A stretch of 64,000 nucleotides of DNA from Citrobacter portucalensis (GTDB lineage Bacteria > Pseudomonadota > Gammaproteobacteria > Enterobacterales > Enterobacteriaceae), in the NCBI RefSeq assembly GCF_002042885.1, contig NZ_MVFY01000007.1, forward strand, positions 1-64,000, read 5' to 3'. Positions 20,092 through 27,605 of this stretch are shown here, piece by piece (position 1 is the first letter of the stretch; every line of letters starts with the position of its first letter). The translations under genes and the position numbers were made by a program. The notes beneath the pieces are model-generated. The model was not told the origin of the DNA, did no database searches, and was given only the letters and a program-made list of their open reading frames with translations.

Positions 20092-20365
20092 GAATATTCA
20101 CCTTGATAGCGAACACCTTCACCGGTTCCGGCCCGAAGTGAGGATGAGTAATCACCTTGATTTCGTAACCGTCATACGGGATATCAATACGCTTGCTCAT
20201 GTCGTCGCGCTTCGGATAACCACGAGTGATGATTAGGCGGTCATAGTCTTTGCCGTGAATGCGTCTACCCCAGTACGGATTCACCAGGCGATACTCTTCC
20301 GTTTTCTCGCCTGACCTCATCTGGTCGAAGTATTCGCCATTAACTGCCAGTTGAAGGTTAGCCAT
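20081..20365 (-). CDS. ASCH-like (PUA-fold) phage protein
   Basis: 94 residues with the pattern LAVNGEYFDQMRSGEKTEEYR near the N-terminus, then RLIITRGYPKRDD and a VFAIKV C-terminus. This resembles ASCH-domain proteins, a PUA-related fold expected to bind RNA or nucleotides. The target is unknown. It overlaps the upstream gene by 1 nt. Confidence 0.7.
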   Translation of the reverse strand: MANLQLAVNGEYFDQMRSGEKTEEYRLVNPYWGRRIHGKDYDRLIITRGYPKRDDMSKRIDIPYDGYEIKVITHPHFGPEPVKVFAIKVNIHAQ

Positions 20366-20559
20366 TAGTCATCACCCTCCCTACCAAGATATGACAGTGA
20401 GCTAATAGCCTTAGGATTAAAATCATCGCCAGCAATAAGCTCCTTTAGCTTTTCTAAGTCTGCCTGTGATTTTATGCGGAAGGTAAGTTGAGCAATTCCG
20501 GCAAGTTGCGTATTACCGCTAACAGCGCAGTAGTGGTATATGTATCTGTTTTCCATCAC
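20365..20559 (-). CDS. Hypothetical early phage protein
   Basis: 64 residues, acidic C-terminus (SSLSYLGREGDD); the central LTFRIKSQADLEKLKELIAG suggests a small alpha/beta fold. Overlaps both neighbours by 1-4 nt. No function recognised. Confidence 0.6.
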   Translation of the reverse strand: MMENRYIYHYCAVSGNTQLAGIAQLTFRIKSQADLEKLKELIAGDDFNPKAISSLSYLGREGDD

Positions 20560-21389
20560 TTCACCTCCTGCTTCGGTGCTGCTGCGAAATGCTCGACACC
20601 TTTAGCCCAAATAGCTTTGATGGTCGTCCATGTGACAGGAACGGTGATTTCAATTCTTCCGCTTCCGTCGCAGGTTTCGCAATCATCATCACCAAAACAC
20701 TCTGGGCAGTTTATAAATTTCGTTTCTGAAAACTCACCGGACAGCACTCTTTTTGCGCCGTTCTCAGCGGTTAGTTTCTTCGGGACCAGCATGTAACCAT
20801 CCTGAGTTACCGGAGAGTTCCCAGCCTGAAGAAGTGATTTCAGCGAAGCCCGTGGCATTGCCGACCAGGCAAGAAATACGTTTGGCCTGTCGACATCTTC
20901 TGTCTGGAGAGTGTTTTCGATTTCGTCCAGCGCATCACTTAGCTTCTGAAATGCGTCGTCTGGAACAACGTGGCACTCTTCGCCATCAACATCTTGCTGA
21001 CAGCTATCATCTGCGAGTTCGAATGCGGCCCCGCAAACATTGAGCAGCATTTCAATAACGCGACGGTGTTCTGCTGTTACGCAATTCTCCGGCACTACCT
21101 GCGCTGGCGGGGCAGTGTAGAGCGGTATCACTTTGACGCCATCCCAAGCCAAATCCCTTGCTCGCTCCTCATCATTGGTAACATGCCATTGATTTAGGTG
21201 GAACCATCGCCACGCCACAGGCTCAGCATCAAACGCAGTAATCACCCCATCAATCACCTTCACAGCATCAGCCATTGCGTAGCCGAGATTACCGCCGTCG
21301 CTTTGTGCTGCTGCTTTGCTGAGTATTTCGCTTATCTGGTGCAGGCGATCGAGTGATACAGGACCGTGCGCCGGGTGGTTAGTTGTCAT
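20556..21389 (-). CDS. Hypothetical early phage protein with a DnaJ-like zinc knuckle
   Basis: 277 residues, apparently mosaic. The N-terminal part is helical, a middle segment (EPVAWRWFHLNQWHVTNDEERA, PLYTAPP) is common in Ead/DUF551-type phage proteins, and the C-terminal CPECFGDDDCETCDGSG is a DnaJ-type CxxC...CxxCxGxG zinc motif. Translationally coupled to its neighbours (4-nt overlaps). Role unknown. Confidence 0.65.
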   Translation of the reverse strand: MTTNHPAHGPVSLDRLHQISEILSKAAAQSDGGNLGYAMADAVKVIDGVITAFDAEPVAWRWFHLNQWHVTNDEERARDLAWDGVKVIPLYTAPPAQVVPENCVTAEHRRVIEMLLNVCGAAFELADDSCQQDVDGEECHVVPDDAFQKLSDALDEIENTLQTEDVDRPNVFLAWSAMPRASLKSLLQAGNSPVTQDGYMLVPKKLTAENGAKRVLSGEFSETKFINCPECFGDDDCETCDGSGRIEITVPVTWTTIKAIWAKGVEHFAAAPKQEVK

Positions 21390-21907
21390 GCTGCGGTTCC
21401 TTCTGTCTTGTTAACGATTACGCCGTCGTAAACCTCTTTAAGATGCCCACGTAAATCCATGCGGCGCAGAGCGCTAAACATGTAATCGCATTCGGCCTGT
21501 TTGTTAGCCTGAAATGGTTTGCTATCCCGGTTAACCCAAAGCCCGTTACCAGGCCATCCGTGCACCTTCTTAACCCGACCTTTAATGACGTGAAGTAATC
21601 CCCATCCTGACGGCAGGTCTTCAACATTCACAATTCCCGGCTCGCTAATCATGAAGCGCCAATCTCCCATGCCCTTCTCTGGCTCAATCCGGAAAGGCTT
21701 CTTACGGTCTGCTAACAGGTCAGAGCGAGAGCATTTAGCCTCAATCAAACAGCTGGCACCGTTGCGAAAGCCGATAGCATCAGCCTGTTCGCCGTATGGT
21801 GTCCATGCGCGGAACCGGTCATGAAACGCTACTTTGAAGCCGTTATTCCGAAGAAAGCGCCAGGCGATTTGACAGAGTTCGTCGTGCGTTAATGGTATTA
21901 AGTCCAT
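21386..21907 (-). CDS. Putative PD-(D/E)XK nuclease-like phage protein
   Basis: 173 residues. The order ADAIGF...CLIEAKCSRSDLLADRKKPF fits the D-(x)n-E-x-K core of the PD-(D/E)XK superfamily (Asp near residue 41, E-A-K near residues 53-55), and resembles MmcB-like proteins. Whether it cuts DNA is unknown. It lies in the leftward early operon, 1 nt from the next gene upstream. Confidence 0.6.
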   Translation of the reverse strand: MDLIPLTHDELCQIAWRFLRNNGFKVAFHDRFRAWTPYGEQADAIGFRNGASCLIEAKCSRSDLLADRKKPFRIEPEKGMGDWRFMISEPGIVNVEDLPSGWGLLHVIKGRVKKVHGWPGNGLWVNRDSKPFQANKQAECDYMFSALRRMDLRGHLKEVYDGVIVNKTEGTAA

Positions 21908-21908
21908 C

Positions 21909-22346
21909 TCACTCCCCCTTCACGCCAATGCCAGCGGCGCGGATTGCTCTTTCAACATCGCGTTCGTAACGCAATGCCTGGAAAACGCCATCAATGAAAT
22001 ACTCATCATCAGCACATGCTGCTGGTAAGTTCACCGTCCGCGCCTCCAGTTCTGCTATGCGCTGGCGCAATGCTGCAATTTCCATCTCGGCGGCGTCGGC
22101 ATAATGGATGTTTGCATGTTCTTTTAGGTGGTTGCAGGCCATCATGAAGCCGCGATGATGCTCACGATTAGCTCGGCAAATTCCCTCTTCAATACGCTTC
22201 TCTGCCGCTTCCAGTTCATCCAGCAGCGCCAGAACAGCTTCCGGGCTTGCCTCATCCTGCCAAGCGTCAGAGGTGTCACTGACAGAGCGGAGCATTATTT
22301 CTTCCTGCGCCGCTTCACGCAGCACCTGTTTGTTGAGTGCTGTCAT
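21909..22346 (-). CDS. Ead/Ea22-like early phage protein
   Basis: 145 residues from the ATG at 22346, chosen because GGAGG lies 8 nt upstream and because it overlaps the preceding stop by 4 nt; the longer in-frame extension has no ribosome site. The helix VLALLDELEAAEKRIEEG and later EIAALRQRIAELEAR are the coiled-coil hallmarks of Ead/Ea22-type proteins. Function unknown. Confidence 0.65.
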   Translation of the reverse strand: MTALNKQVLREAAQEEIMLRSVSDTSDAWQDEASPEAVLALLDELEAAEKRIEEGICRANREHHRGFMMACNHLKEHANIHYADAAEMEIAALRQRIAELEARTVNLPAACADDEYFIDGVFQALRYERDVERAIRAAGIGVKGE

Positions 22347-22834
22347 TGAGCTGCCTCCAGTTTCGATTTGCGCAGCGCTTCTTTGTAGCTGGCCTTCGCT
22401 GCTTTTTTGGTGTCGCACCACTCACCTTCAATATCACGTCGTGGGTAGCCATAAGCCGCGTCGTATGAGCAGCGAAACATTCGGCATTTTCCATCACGGC
22501 TGTATTCGACTTCAGGCAGTCGATATCCCAACAACCATTCACTGAAAGGCTGGCAGCTATCAGCATCAAGGTATTCTTCGTATCGAGTGCGTTTCTTTGG
22601 CTCTGGCAGTGCAGAAATTGCCGTTGCTTCACCTTTTTCTGTGACGTGATAAAGCGTTCCGCCGCCTACGAAATCAGGTGCGGGACGGGAGGTAGCTAAA
22701 CCATCAGATACCAGTTCTTCCCACTTCTCGTTATCCGTATGCCCTTCGCCTGCGAGGAAATAATTACGGTATGGCGTACGATTACGCTCACTGATGCCCA
22801 GCGCATGCTGCATGAGTTCAATTCCAGTGCTCAT
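22343..22834 (-). CDS. Hypothetical early phage protein
   Basis: 163 residues from the ATG at 22834, which overlaps the upstream stop as ATGA. The N-terminal region (MQHALGISERNRTPYRNYFLAG) plus a winged-helix-like segment ending GTLYHVTEKG suggest a small DNA-binding fold; the C-terminus has Cys/Arg-rich motifs (KCRMFRCSYDAAYGYPRR). Not assigned to a known family. Confidence 0.6.
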   Translation of the reverse strand: MSTGIELMQHALGISERNRTPYRNYFLAGEGHTDNEKWEELVSDGLATSRPAPDFVGGGTLYHVTEKGEATAISALPEPKKRTRYEEYLDADSCQPFSEWLLGYRLPEVEYSRDGKCRMFRCSYDAAYGYPRRDIEGEWCDTKKAAKASYKEALRKSKLEAAQ

Positions 22835-23232
22835 AACGCAGCCCCTTTGCACAGGTCGTGCATTTCCTGAAGTGTCTGCATATCAACAAGGTCACGGTCT
22901 GGCATCTGCGTGTCGTTGTACTTGCTGTAAACCAGGCTGGCTTCGCATACCAGTTCCATTGCTTTTGATGACAGCTCCCTGCACTTGCTCTCGGAGTTAG
23001 CGAGATGTACTGCCATGTCTGTGAGTTTCAGTTCAAGATTATGAATAGTCGCGTCTGCTGCCCGGAACTCGCGCTGGGATTCCGTTAAATTTGAGCAGGC
23101 GTTTTGAATTGAGTAGGCCAAAATGGCAGTATCACGATCATCTGATTCTTCAGCTTTAACCTGCAACTTAACCGCCAGGCTGAAGAGATCAGCAATTTGA
23201 GTTTCTGTCATACGGTTATTGATCGTTTGCAT
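22831..23232 (-). CDS. Helical hypothetical early phage protein
   Basis: 133 residues from the ATG at 23232, preceded by CAGGT at a suitable distance and overlapping the ParB-like gene's end by 17 nt; an internal ATG at 23211 is possible. Mostly helical with a coiled-coil-like stretch (DATIHNLELKLTDMAVHLANSE). No known domain seen. Confidence 0.55.
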   Translation of the reverse strand: MQTINNRMTETQIADLFSLAVKLQVKAEESDDRDTAILAYSIQNACSNLTESQREFRAADATIHNLELKLTDMAVHLANSESKCRELSSKAMELVCEASLVYSKYNDTQMPDRDLVDMQTLQEMHDLCKGAAL

Positions 23233-24256
23233 TGGTATGTACCTGCTGAAGTTTGTGTTGTTTAACGAAGTGGGCCACTGCTTTTGACTGGCTGGCGATA
23301 ATTTTTCTGTCACCTAGGTCGAGCGTGACGTTCTTACCGCGATAAATTATTGCCGAGCCGATTTCCTTGCCGTCCAGCTTCACATACAGCACTTTCCCGA
23401 TAATCTCTGTCGTAGGGATTGGCTGTGAAAGGCGATAGGTTTCGCGAGCTTCTGAAATGGCTTTGTGTTCGTCGATAATTTCAAGTGCTTCAGCCAGTGC
23501 TGTGCCTTGCAAGGTGAACACGCCTTCATCGCTGATCGTCGCCATGGCCATCAGTTCCACGAAACGGCGAGCACTTTTAATGTTGAGTTCTGGAGCGATA
23601 GAACTGCGCGTAACCTTTGTTTTTCCCTGGGCGGCGGCTACGGCTTTATCGTGCTGGAGAACTTCACCAGCCTGTTCGCCAAACTCGCGAACGCGGTCAA
23701 CAGCAACATCAACAGATACGGAACCAGATTTAACTTCCTGCTGAACGTCATAATTAGCGGCACTCAGAGTGAGCAACTTCTCAACGGTCGCTACAGACTT
23801 ATTGACCAGCTTTGCAATCTCGCTGGTGGTCTGATTGAAAGCGTTATGAAGCTCCTGAATAACGGCGGCCTGTTCAATATCGGAAAGGGGGAGTTGGTTA
23901 TTACTGGTCATGATGCGAGCCAGACGCTGCACATCGTTACCGTTAAACGGCATGATATGAATGCGGTCTACCGGCTTACCAGCTTCAGCACAACGTGCGT
24001 AGCAACGGCGACGGCGATGCCCTTCAACAACCCACACCCCACCTTCATCACGTGCGATAACCTCCAGTGGAGGAACGGTGCCACCGTTCATAAGATAATT
24101 AAACAGGTCGTCATCTGCCTGGCGTGTGCGTTCGTCGTCTTCACGCTTGTTGAAACCTTCACGCACGTGGATATGTTCAAGGCTGATAAACATCCCTGTA
24201 TCGGTGCGCTTGATGGTCCCGTCACGGGACATCTGTTTGAATGAGTTAGAGGCCAT
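23216..24256 (-). CDS. ParB/Spo0J-like phage protein
   Basis: 346 residues from the ATG at 24256 (a GTG one codon earlier is also possible). The N-terminal ParB/Srx fold has LEHIHVREGFNKR and the nucleotide-binding signature EGHRRRRC near residue 90. An HTH follows (DIEQAAVIQELHNAFNQTTSEIAKLVNKS), then a long C-terminal region. Related phage proteins are annotated as ParB-like nucleases or partition proteins. There is no ParA next to it and the prophage integrates, so plasmid partition is unlikely; a role in DNA metabolism is inferred. Confidence 0.8.
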   Translation of the reverse strand: MASNSFKQMSRDGTIKRTDTGMFISLEHIHVREGFNKREDDERTRQADDDLFNYLMNGGTVPPLEVIARDEGGVWVVEGHRRRRCYARCAEAGKPVDRIHIMPFNGNDVQRLARIMTSNNQLPLSDIEQAAVIQELHNAFNQTTSEIAKLVNKSVATVEKLLTLSAANYDVQQEVKSGSVSVDVAVDRVREFGEQAGEVLQHDKAVAAAQGKTKVTRSSIAPELNIKSARRFVELMAMATISDEGVFTLQGTALAEALEIIDEHKAISEARETYRLSQPIPTTEIIGKVLYVKLDGKEIGSAIIYRGKNVTLDLGDRKIIASQSKAVAHFVKQHKLQQVHTNANDQ

Positions 24257-24615
24257 CACTTAGCCCCTTCATTCATGACATCATTAGTTACCGGAGTTAA
24301 CTCACGCAGTTCGCGCTTAGCTTCCAGAAGGTGCATGTTGCTGCGTGTTTTTGTGTGTCTTTCAACAATGCGATCGCATTCTTTTGCCCAGCAGATAACG
24401 TCATCGCGTAATACGGTGTTCTCGATGGCCAGTGCTTTACGCTGTTCCATTGACTCGCACAGCGCCACGCTGACGATATCAAGGCGGTTAGCCAGTTCTG
24501 TCATGATCCCGCTGTAAGCAACAGGAAGGAGAGGGGCCGCTTTACGGGCAGCATCGATCAGTTGCTCTCTGGTCATACGTGGTTGTAACTCAGTGACGTT
24601 CTGTGTGGTCGTCAT
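24256..24615 (-). CDS. First gene of the leftward early operon, hypothetical
   Basis: 119 residues from the ATG at 24615, chosen for the GGAG 12 nt upstream; the longer open frame reaching 24726 lacks a ribosome site. Helical: TREQLIDAARKAAPLLP, then a coiled-coil-like Arg/Glu-rich end. Overlaps the ParB-like gene by 1 nt. It is the first protein gene after pL, about 870 nt downstream, in the position where lambda has N; it is not Arg-rich at its N-terminus as N proteins are. Confidence 0.6.
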   Translation of the reverse strand: MTTTQNVTELQPRMTREQLIDAARKAAPLLPVAYSGIMTELANRLDIVSVALCESMEQRKALAIENTVLRDDVICWAKECDRIVERHTKTRSNMHLLEAKRELRELTPVTNDVMNEGAK

Positions 24616-24776
24616 GGTTAGTTTCTCCGTGTTATATGCGCCCTGCACGGCGCTGAATTTTGGTTGCACGAATCCCTCGCCAAAAGGCGAATAAAAATTT
24701 TGGTTTCGTTTCAGTAAATGCCCCATGAAGAGGCACTTAGTGAAACGGGCGACTGCAATCGCCGGTTAGTTTCTCC

Positions 24777-24861
24777 ACTCAATTGAAAGCGCGTTCCGCT
24801 AGTTTTGGATTTAACGAACTGGCACTTAATGACAAGGGACAGAACGCGCTTTCAGTTGAGT
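24777..24861 (-). repeat. 19/20-bp inverted repeat in the pL leader
   Basis: The arms at 24777-24796 (contains TTGAAAGCGCGTTC) and 24842-24861 (contains GAACGCGCTTTCAG) pair at 19 of 20 positions around a 45-nt loop. The arm core GAAAGCGC recurs in the hairpin at 25034-25112, so the two flank the tRNA with related stems. Confidence 0.75.
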
Positions 24862-24867
24862 AAAAAG

Positions 24868-24907
24868 GGCGGTACCAGGGACTTCAAAGGTTGGTACTGG
24901 TACCGCC
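24868..24907 (-). repeat. Perfect 11-bp inverted repeat beside tRNA-Arg
   Basis: GGCGGTACCAG (24868-24878) and CTGGTACCGCC (24897-24907) are exact reverse complements with an 18-nt loop. A further CTGGTACC occurs at 24934-24941. The hairpin sits between the outer 24777-24861 stem and the tRNA. Confidence 0.75.
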
Positions 24908-24959
24908 AAGACTCCACACAGCTTTCTTACTTCCTGGTACCACGCTGGCTACGTGATTC

Positions 24960-25033
<74 letters not shown>

Positions 25034-25036
<3 letters not shown>

Positions 25037-25112
25037 AACTGGAAGCGCACTCCACCTGTTTCACACCTGTCACCCATAACTGGTAAGTAAAGGAGTGCGC
25101 TTTCATGTTGTG
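25034..25112 (-). repeat. Inverted repeat upstream of tRNA-Arg
   Basis: The left arm 25034-25053 (GAAGCGCACTCC with CACAAC) pairs with the right arm 25092-25112 (GGAGTGCGCTTTC with GTTGTG), apart from a small internal bulge; the loop is 38 nt. The left arm overlaps the 5' end of the tRNA, so this fold competes with the tRNA acceptor stem. Confidence 0.65.
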
Positions 25113-25398
25113 TTCGTGGGGTCTACTTCCCTCCTGTCACGGTTCTTTCCCCGCGTCATCATGTGTTCATTCGGTACATGAAACCCATTTTTCGGGATTC
25201 CACCGACTCCCATCTGTTTTTAAAGCCACTCAGATATCGTCTGGGCTTCGCCGTCTACTTCCGGCTGTCACTGCCGTCGAGAGTGCTGGCATCTCACTGA
25301 CCTGATAACTCCCAGGATCAACTGGAGTGGTTGTTATCGCGACCAAAGCGCCACTGTCCAGGACATTTAAAAGGACCGTCTCCAAGTGGTAACTCTTC

Positions 25399-25438
25399 CA
25401 GTCCCGGTAAGAACCCTGCGAGATGCTTACCGTGACTG
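25399..25438 (-). promoter_or_regulatory. Strong promoter-proximal RNA hairpin in the pL leader
   Basis: CAGTC-x-CGGTAAG and CTTACCG-x-GACTG form 5 + 7 base pairs interrupted by one mismatch, with a 14-nt loop. It starts about 47 nt into the expected pL transcript. It is followed on the RNA by a second foldable segment (GTCC/GGAC stacked on CCACT/AGTGG, about 25320-25390). Two adjacent hairpins close to an early promoter are the architecture of HK022-type put sites; the primary sequence was not compared. Confidence 0.5.
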
Positions 25439-25471
25439 ACTGAAACTGCTGTCTCCTTGTAATTAAGAATG

Positions 25472-25555
25472 TATCACTGCGGTGCATAATGAGTATCACC
25501 AATAGTGATTAAATGGTCAACACCTCTAGTGATAAAATTATCACTAAAAGTGTTA
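25472..25555. promoter_or_regulatory. Left operator cluster (four 17-bp sites)
   Basis: Four sites fit TATCACY-N3-AGTGATA: 25472-25488 (weak right half), 25494-25510 (TATCACCAATAGTGATT), 25518-25534 (CAACACCTCTAGTGATA) and 25539-25555 (TATCACTAAAAGTGTTA). Centres are 21-24 bp apart. The half-site TATCACC matches lambda operators, in keeping with a lambda-like CI. Confidence 0.8.
25492..25520 (-). promoter_or_regulatory. Early leftward promoter pL
   Basis: On the minus strand, TTGACC (complement of 25515-25520), a 17-nt spacer and GATACT (complement of 25492-25497). The promoter is covered by the operators at 25494-25510 and 25518-25534, so CI or Cro binding would block it. Confidence 0.85.
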
Positions 25556-25610
25556 ACTTCATGATTATTAAAGTGAAAAAAGATGCAAAAAAAAGGAGCC
25601 GATTGGCTCC

Positions 25611-26324
25611 TTATTCGAAGATATTTTCAGGCCATTGGGCCTTAACAACCTTACCTATTATCCTGCAATGTTCATTACATTCAATTGCTTGGTATCGAGG
25701 GCTTGGATTGAGTGGTTCAAGCCACGGCCTTCCATCCTCACGAACGAATCTCTTAAATGTCACTTCTGAATCGTTAAAAATACCAGCAACGCAAAAATCA
25801 CCGGCCTCAACATCCTGTTCTGGGTCTATGAGGATTAGCATACCCTCAGGAAAGCTTGGCTTTACACCAGGTGGTGCTGTCATTGAGTGTCCAGAAACTT
25901 CAAGCCAAAAAGCTGAATCACTGGCTTTAACTGTAGTGGAAACCCATTCCTTTGCATCTCGCTCAGTGTAAGAACTTACAGGACAGAAGGATCCAGCCTG
26001 AACTTCGGTTAGTAGTGGGTATTCATAAACTGAAGAATGGTTTTTCCCGTTTGCGATAGCTTCAAACATTGCTGATATTTCAGCTGCAAGCGATGGGCTG
26101 AAGTCGTCAACTTTCACACCCAGAATTTTAGCGAACTGAGCTGCATGAGTTGCATTAATTGCGTTGGTCCCATTAAGCAGTTGTGCAACGCCACTCTGAC
26201 CCATACCCATCTGTTCAGCCAGCGTCTCCTGAGAGAGCCCAAGAGATTTCTTCTTGGACTCAAAAATGGCTTTAAGCCTACTGGCGTCAGCCAATTGTTC
26301 GGCGGTCAAAGGTTTCTTTTTCAT
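25611..26324 (-). CDS. cI: CI-type prophage repressor
   Basis: 237 residues and clearly homologous to lambda CI along its length. It has an N-terminal arm KKKPLTAEQ, an HTH ([23 protein letters not shown]), the RecA-stimulated cleavage site Ala-Gly in VQAGSF, the catalytic Ser in GHSMTAP and the Lys in VTFKRF. It keeps the prophage silent and is inactivated in the SOS response. The ATG at 26324 is preferred over 26330 because it lies 6 nt after the pRM -10, exactly where lambda's leaderless cI mRNA begins. Confidence 0.95.
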   Translation of the reverse strand: MKKKPLTAEQLADASRLKAIFESKKKSLGLSQETLAEQMGMGQSGVAQLLNGTNAINATHAAQFAKILGVKVDDFSPSLAAEISAMFEAIANGKNHSSVYEYPLLTEVQAGSFCPVSSYTERDAKEWVSTTVKASDSAFWLEVSGHSMTAPPGVKPSFPEGMLILIDPEQDVEAGDFCVAGIFNDSEVTFKRFVREDGRPWLEPLNPSPRYQAIECNEHCRIIGKVVKAQWPENIFE

Positions 26325-26330
26325 TCTCAT

Positions 26331-26359
26331 AATTTATCACCGCACGGCATATTTACCAA
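26331..26359 (-). promoter_or_regulatory. Repressor maintenance promoter pRM
   Basis: On the minus strand, TTGGTA (complement of 26354-26359), a 17-nt spacer and TAAATT (complement of 26331-26336). The -10 and the following bases align with lambda pRM (TGCGGTGATAGATT). The operator at 26358-26374 abuts the -35, as lambda OR2 does, consistent with CI auto-activation. Confidence 0.75.
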
Positions 26360-26398
26360 TCACCGCTAGTGTTGACAATATTATCACTAACAGTGATA
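26335..26398. promoter_or_regulatory. Right operator cluster (three 17-bp sites)
   Basis: Sites at 26335-26351 (TATCACC plus a weak right half), 26358-26374 (AATCACCGCTAGTGTTG) and 26382-26398 (TATCACTAACAGTGATA, a perfect palindrome). Spacing is 23-24 bp. By position these correspond to OR3, OR2 and OR1. Confidence 0.8.
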
Positions 26399-26400
26399 CT
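26372..26400 (+). promoter_or_regulatory. Early rightward promoter pR
   Basis: TTGACA (26372-26377), 17 nt, GATACT (26395-26400). The OR1-like operator covers the spacer and the -10. It drives cro and the replication genes. Confidence 0.88.
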
Positions 26401-26427
26401 CCTTGTGTGCATCCACGAGGAAATCTA

Positions 26428-26646
26428 ATGAAAATTATTCCGCTATCTGAATATGTTTTGGAAAACGGCCAGGCCAAAACAGCTGAGGCTCTTGGGGTTT
26501 ACCAAAGCGCCATCAGTAAAGCTCTGAAGCGTAACCGAAGAGTGAACATCCTGGTTAAGGAAGACGGGAAAATCGAGGCTGAAGAAGTTAGACCTTTTCC
26601 AAATAAATATAAACCCGCCGATCCAGACGTTGCAGTAACACCGTAA
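26428..26646 (+). CDS. cro: Cro-like repressor
   Basis: 72 residues from the ATG at 26428, with GAGGAAA upstream. The pattern SEYVLENGQAKTAEALGVYQSAISKAL matches the HTH of lambda-class Cro (GQTKTAKDLGVYQSAINKA), and EAEEVRPFP matches its C-terminal strand. First gene of the pR transcript. It should compete with CI for the 17-bp operators and commit the phage to lysis. Confidence 0.92.
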   Translation: MKIIPLSEYVLENGQAKTAEALGVYQSAISKALKRNRRVNILVKEDGKIEAEEVRPFPNKYKPADPDVAVTP

Positions 26647-26687
26647 CTGATGATCACGCACTTAGTAACTACCAAAGGAAAAACAAG

Positions 26688-27152
26688 ATGGTAGAGCAAA
26701 CACTGAAAGAAGTAGTGAAAGCGATGTGTAAGGCCTACCCCGGAGGCCGTCAGGCTATGGCTGGTGCGTTGGGCATGTCAGAAACCCAGTTCAACAACAA
26801 CCTGTACGAGAAAAACGGATGCCGGTTCTTTGAAGTAACTGAGCTGGAAGCGATGGAGGACATTTCCAACACGTCATTCGTTGCCGACTACTTTGCCAAG
26901 CGTCGCGGCGCACTGCTGGTGGACGTACCAAGCCTGGAAGATCTGGACCGTGTTGACTTATTCAGCCGTGCAATGCGCACAGCAGCTGCAAGAGGGCAGG
27001 TTGATCAGATTATCCAGAAGGCGCTTGAGGATGGAGTGATTGAAAAGCATGAAGCTGAAGAGATTCAGGAACATCACCGCCGTCATCTGGCAGCGCGTGA
27101 AGAAGAAATCCGCGCGATTGTGGCCTTATTCAGCCGCCGTCAAAAGAAGTGA
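26688..27152 (+). CDS. YmfL/CII-type regulatory protein
   Basis: 154 residues. The N-terminal TLKEVVKAMCKAYPGGRQAMAGALGMSETQFNNNLYEK is the HTH of the YmfL family (phage CII-like, CP76 type), and the C-terminal half is a charged coiled coil. It sits third in the immunity region where lambda has cII, so it probably sets the lysis-lysogeny choice by activating integrase or repressor promoters. Not a sequence homologue of lambda CII. Confidence 0.82.
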   Translation: MVEQTLKEVVKAMCKAYPGGRQAMAGALGMSETQFNNNLYEKNGCRFFEVTELEAMEDISNTSFVADYFAKRRGALLVDVPSLEDLDRVDLFSRAMRTAAARGQVDQIIQKALEDGVIEKHEAEEIQEHHRRHLAAREEEIRAIVALFSRRQKK

Positions 27153-27213
27153 CGCCAGCGAGTGTGCAGCTCCTGGCGTCGTGGCGTGTCGTATTCAGTG
27201 GAGAAACTAACGC

Positions 27214-27552
27214 ATGAACAGTGTAACAACACAGTACCGCAGGTCGCAACTTATTGCTCGACCGATGCCGGGTGGAAAAGGTCCGGCGCAGTTCGTGTAT
27301 GGGGTAATGGTATCCGGATGCTTTGAGCCTGTCTGCTACCAGTTTGCCGATTGGGTTGTAGGTGATTTCAACGGCCAGGCGGAGAAGGTCGAATGCGAGC
27401 ACTCAACAGACGGTTCAAAGACAGCTACGGCGTCCCAGTCAGGGTTATCCGGTGGGAGCCAGAAACTCAACGGGTTATATACCTGCGCGACGGATACGAG
27501 CATGAATGCTTCAGTCCTCTCGAACAGTTTCAGCGTAAATTCAGGGAAATAG
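27214..27552 (+). CDS. Hypothetical early phage protein, overlaps DUF4222 gene
   Basis: 112 residues; GGAGAAACTAACGC precedes the ATG. The first 65 residues (RRSQLIARPMPGGKGPAQFVYG, VCYQFADWVVGDFNG) look like a folded, conserved phage protein. The last 50 are Ser/Thr/Gly-rich and overlap the DUF4222 gene in another frame by 160 nt, so the C-terminus may be a by-product of the overlapping frame. Function unknown. Confidence 0.6.
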   Translation: MNSVTTQYRRSQLIARPMPGGKGPAQFVYGVMVSGCFEPVCYQFADWVVGDFNGQAEKVECEHSTDGSKTATASQSGLSGGSQKLNGLYTCATDTSMNASVLSNSFSVNSGK

Positions 27553-27605
27553 AGGATCAGAATGAGCCTGTTAATGACATCCCGGCCCATAGTAATAAAT
27601 CCTGA
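27393..27605 (+). CDS. DUF4222 protein
   Basis: 70 residues: RRFKDSYGVPVRVIRWEPETQRVIYLRDGYEHECFSP is the DUF4222 signature, a small beta-rich protein seen next to replication genes of lambdoid phages. The end overlaps the replication gene's start by 44 nt. Role unknown. Confidence 0.72.
   Translation: MRALNRRFKDSYGVPVRVIRWEPETQRVIYLRDGYEHECFSPLEQFQRKFREIEDQNEPVNDIPAHSNKS

Noticed and set aside
23465-24244. 259-codon plus-strand frame opposite the ParB-like gene
   Set aside because: Shadow of a well-supported ParB/Srx protein in the early operon.
25230-25502. 90-codon minus-strand frame in the pL leader, considered as an N protein
   Set aside because: No Arg-rich N-terminal motif, starts inside the operator/promoter, and the segment is dominated by hairpins.
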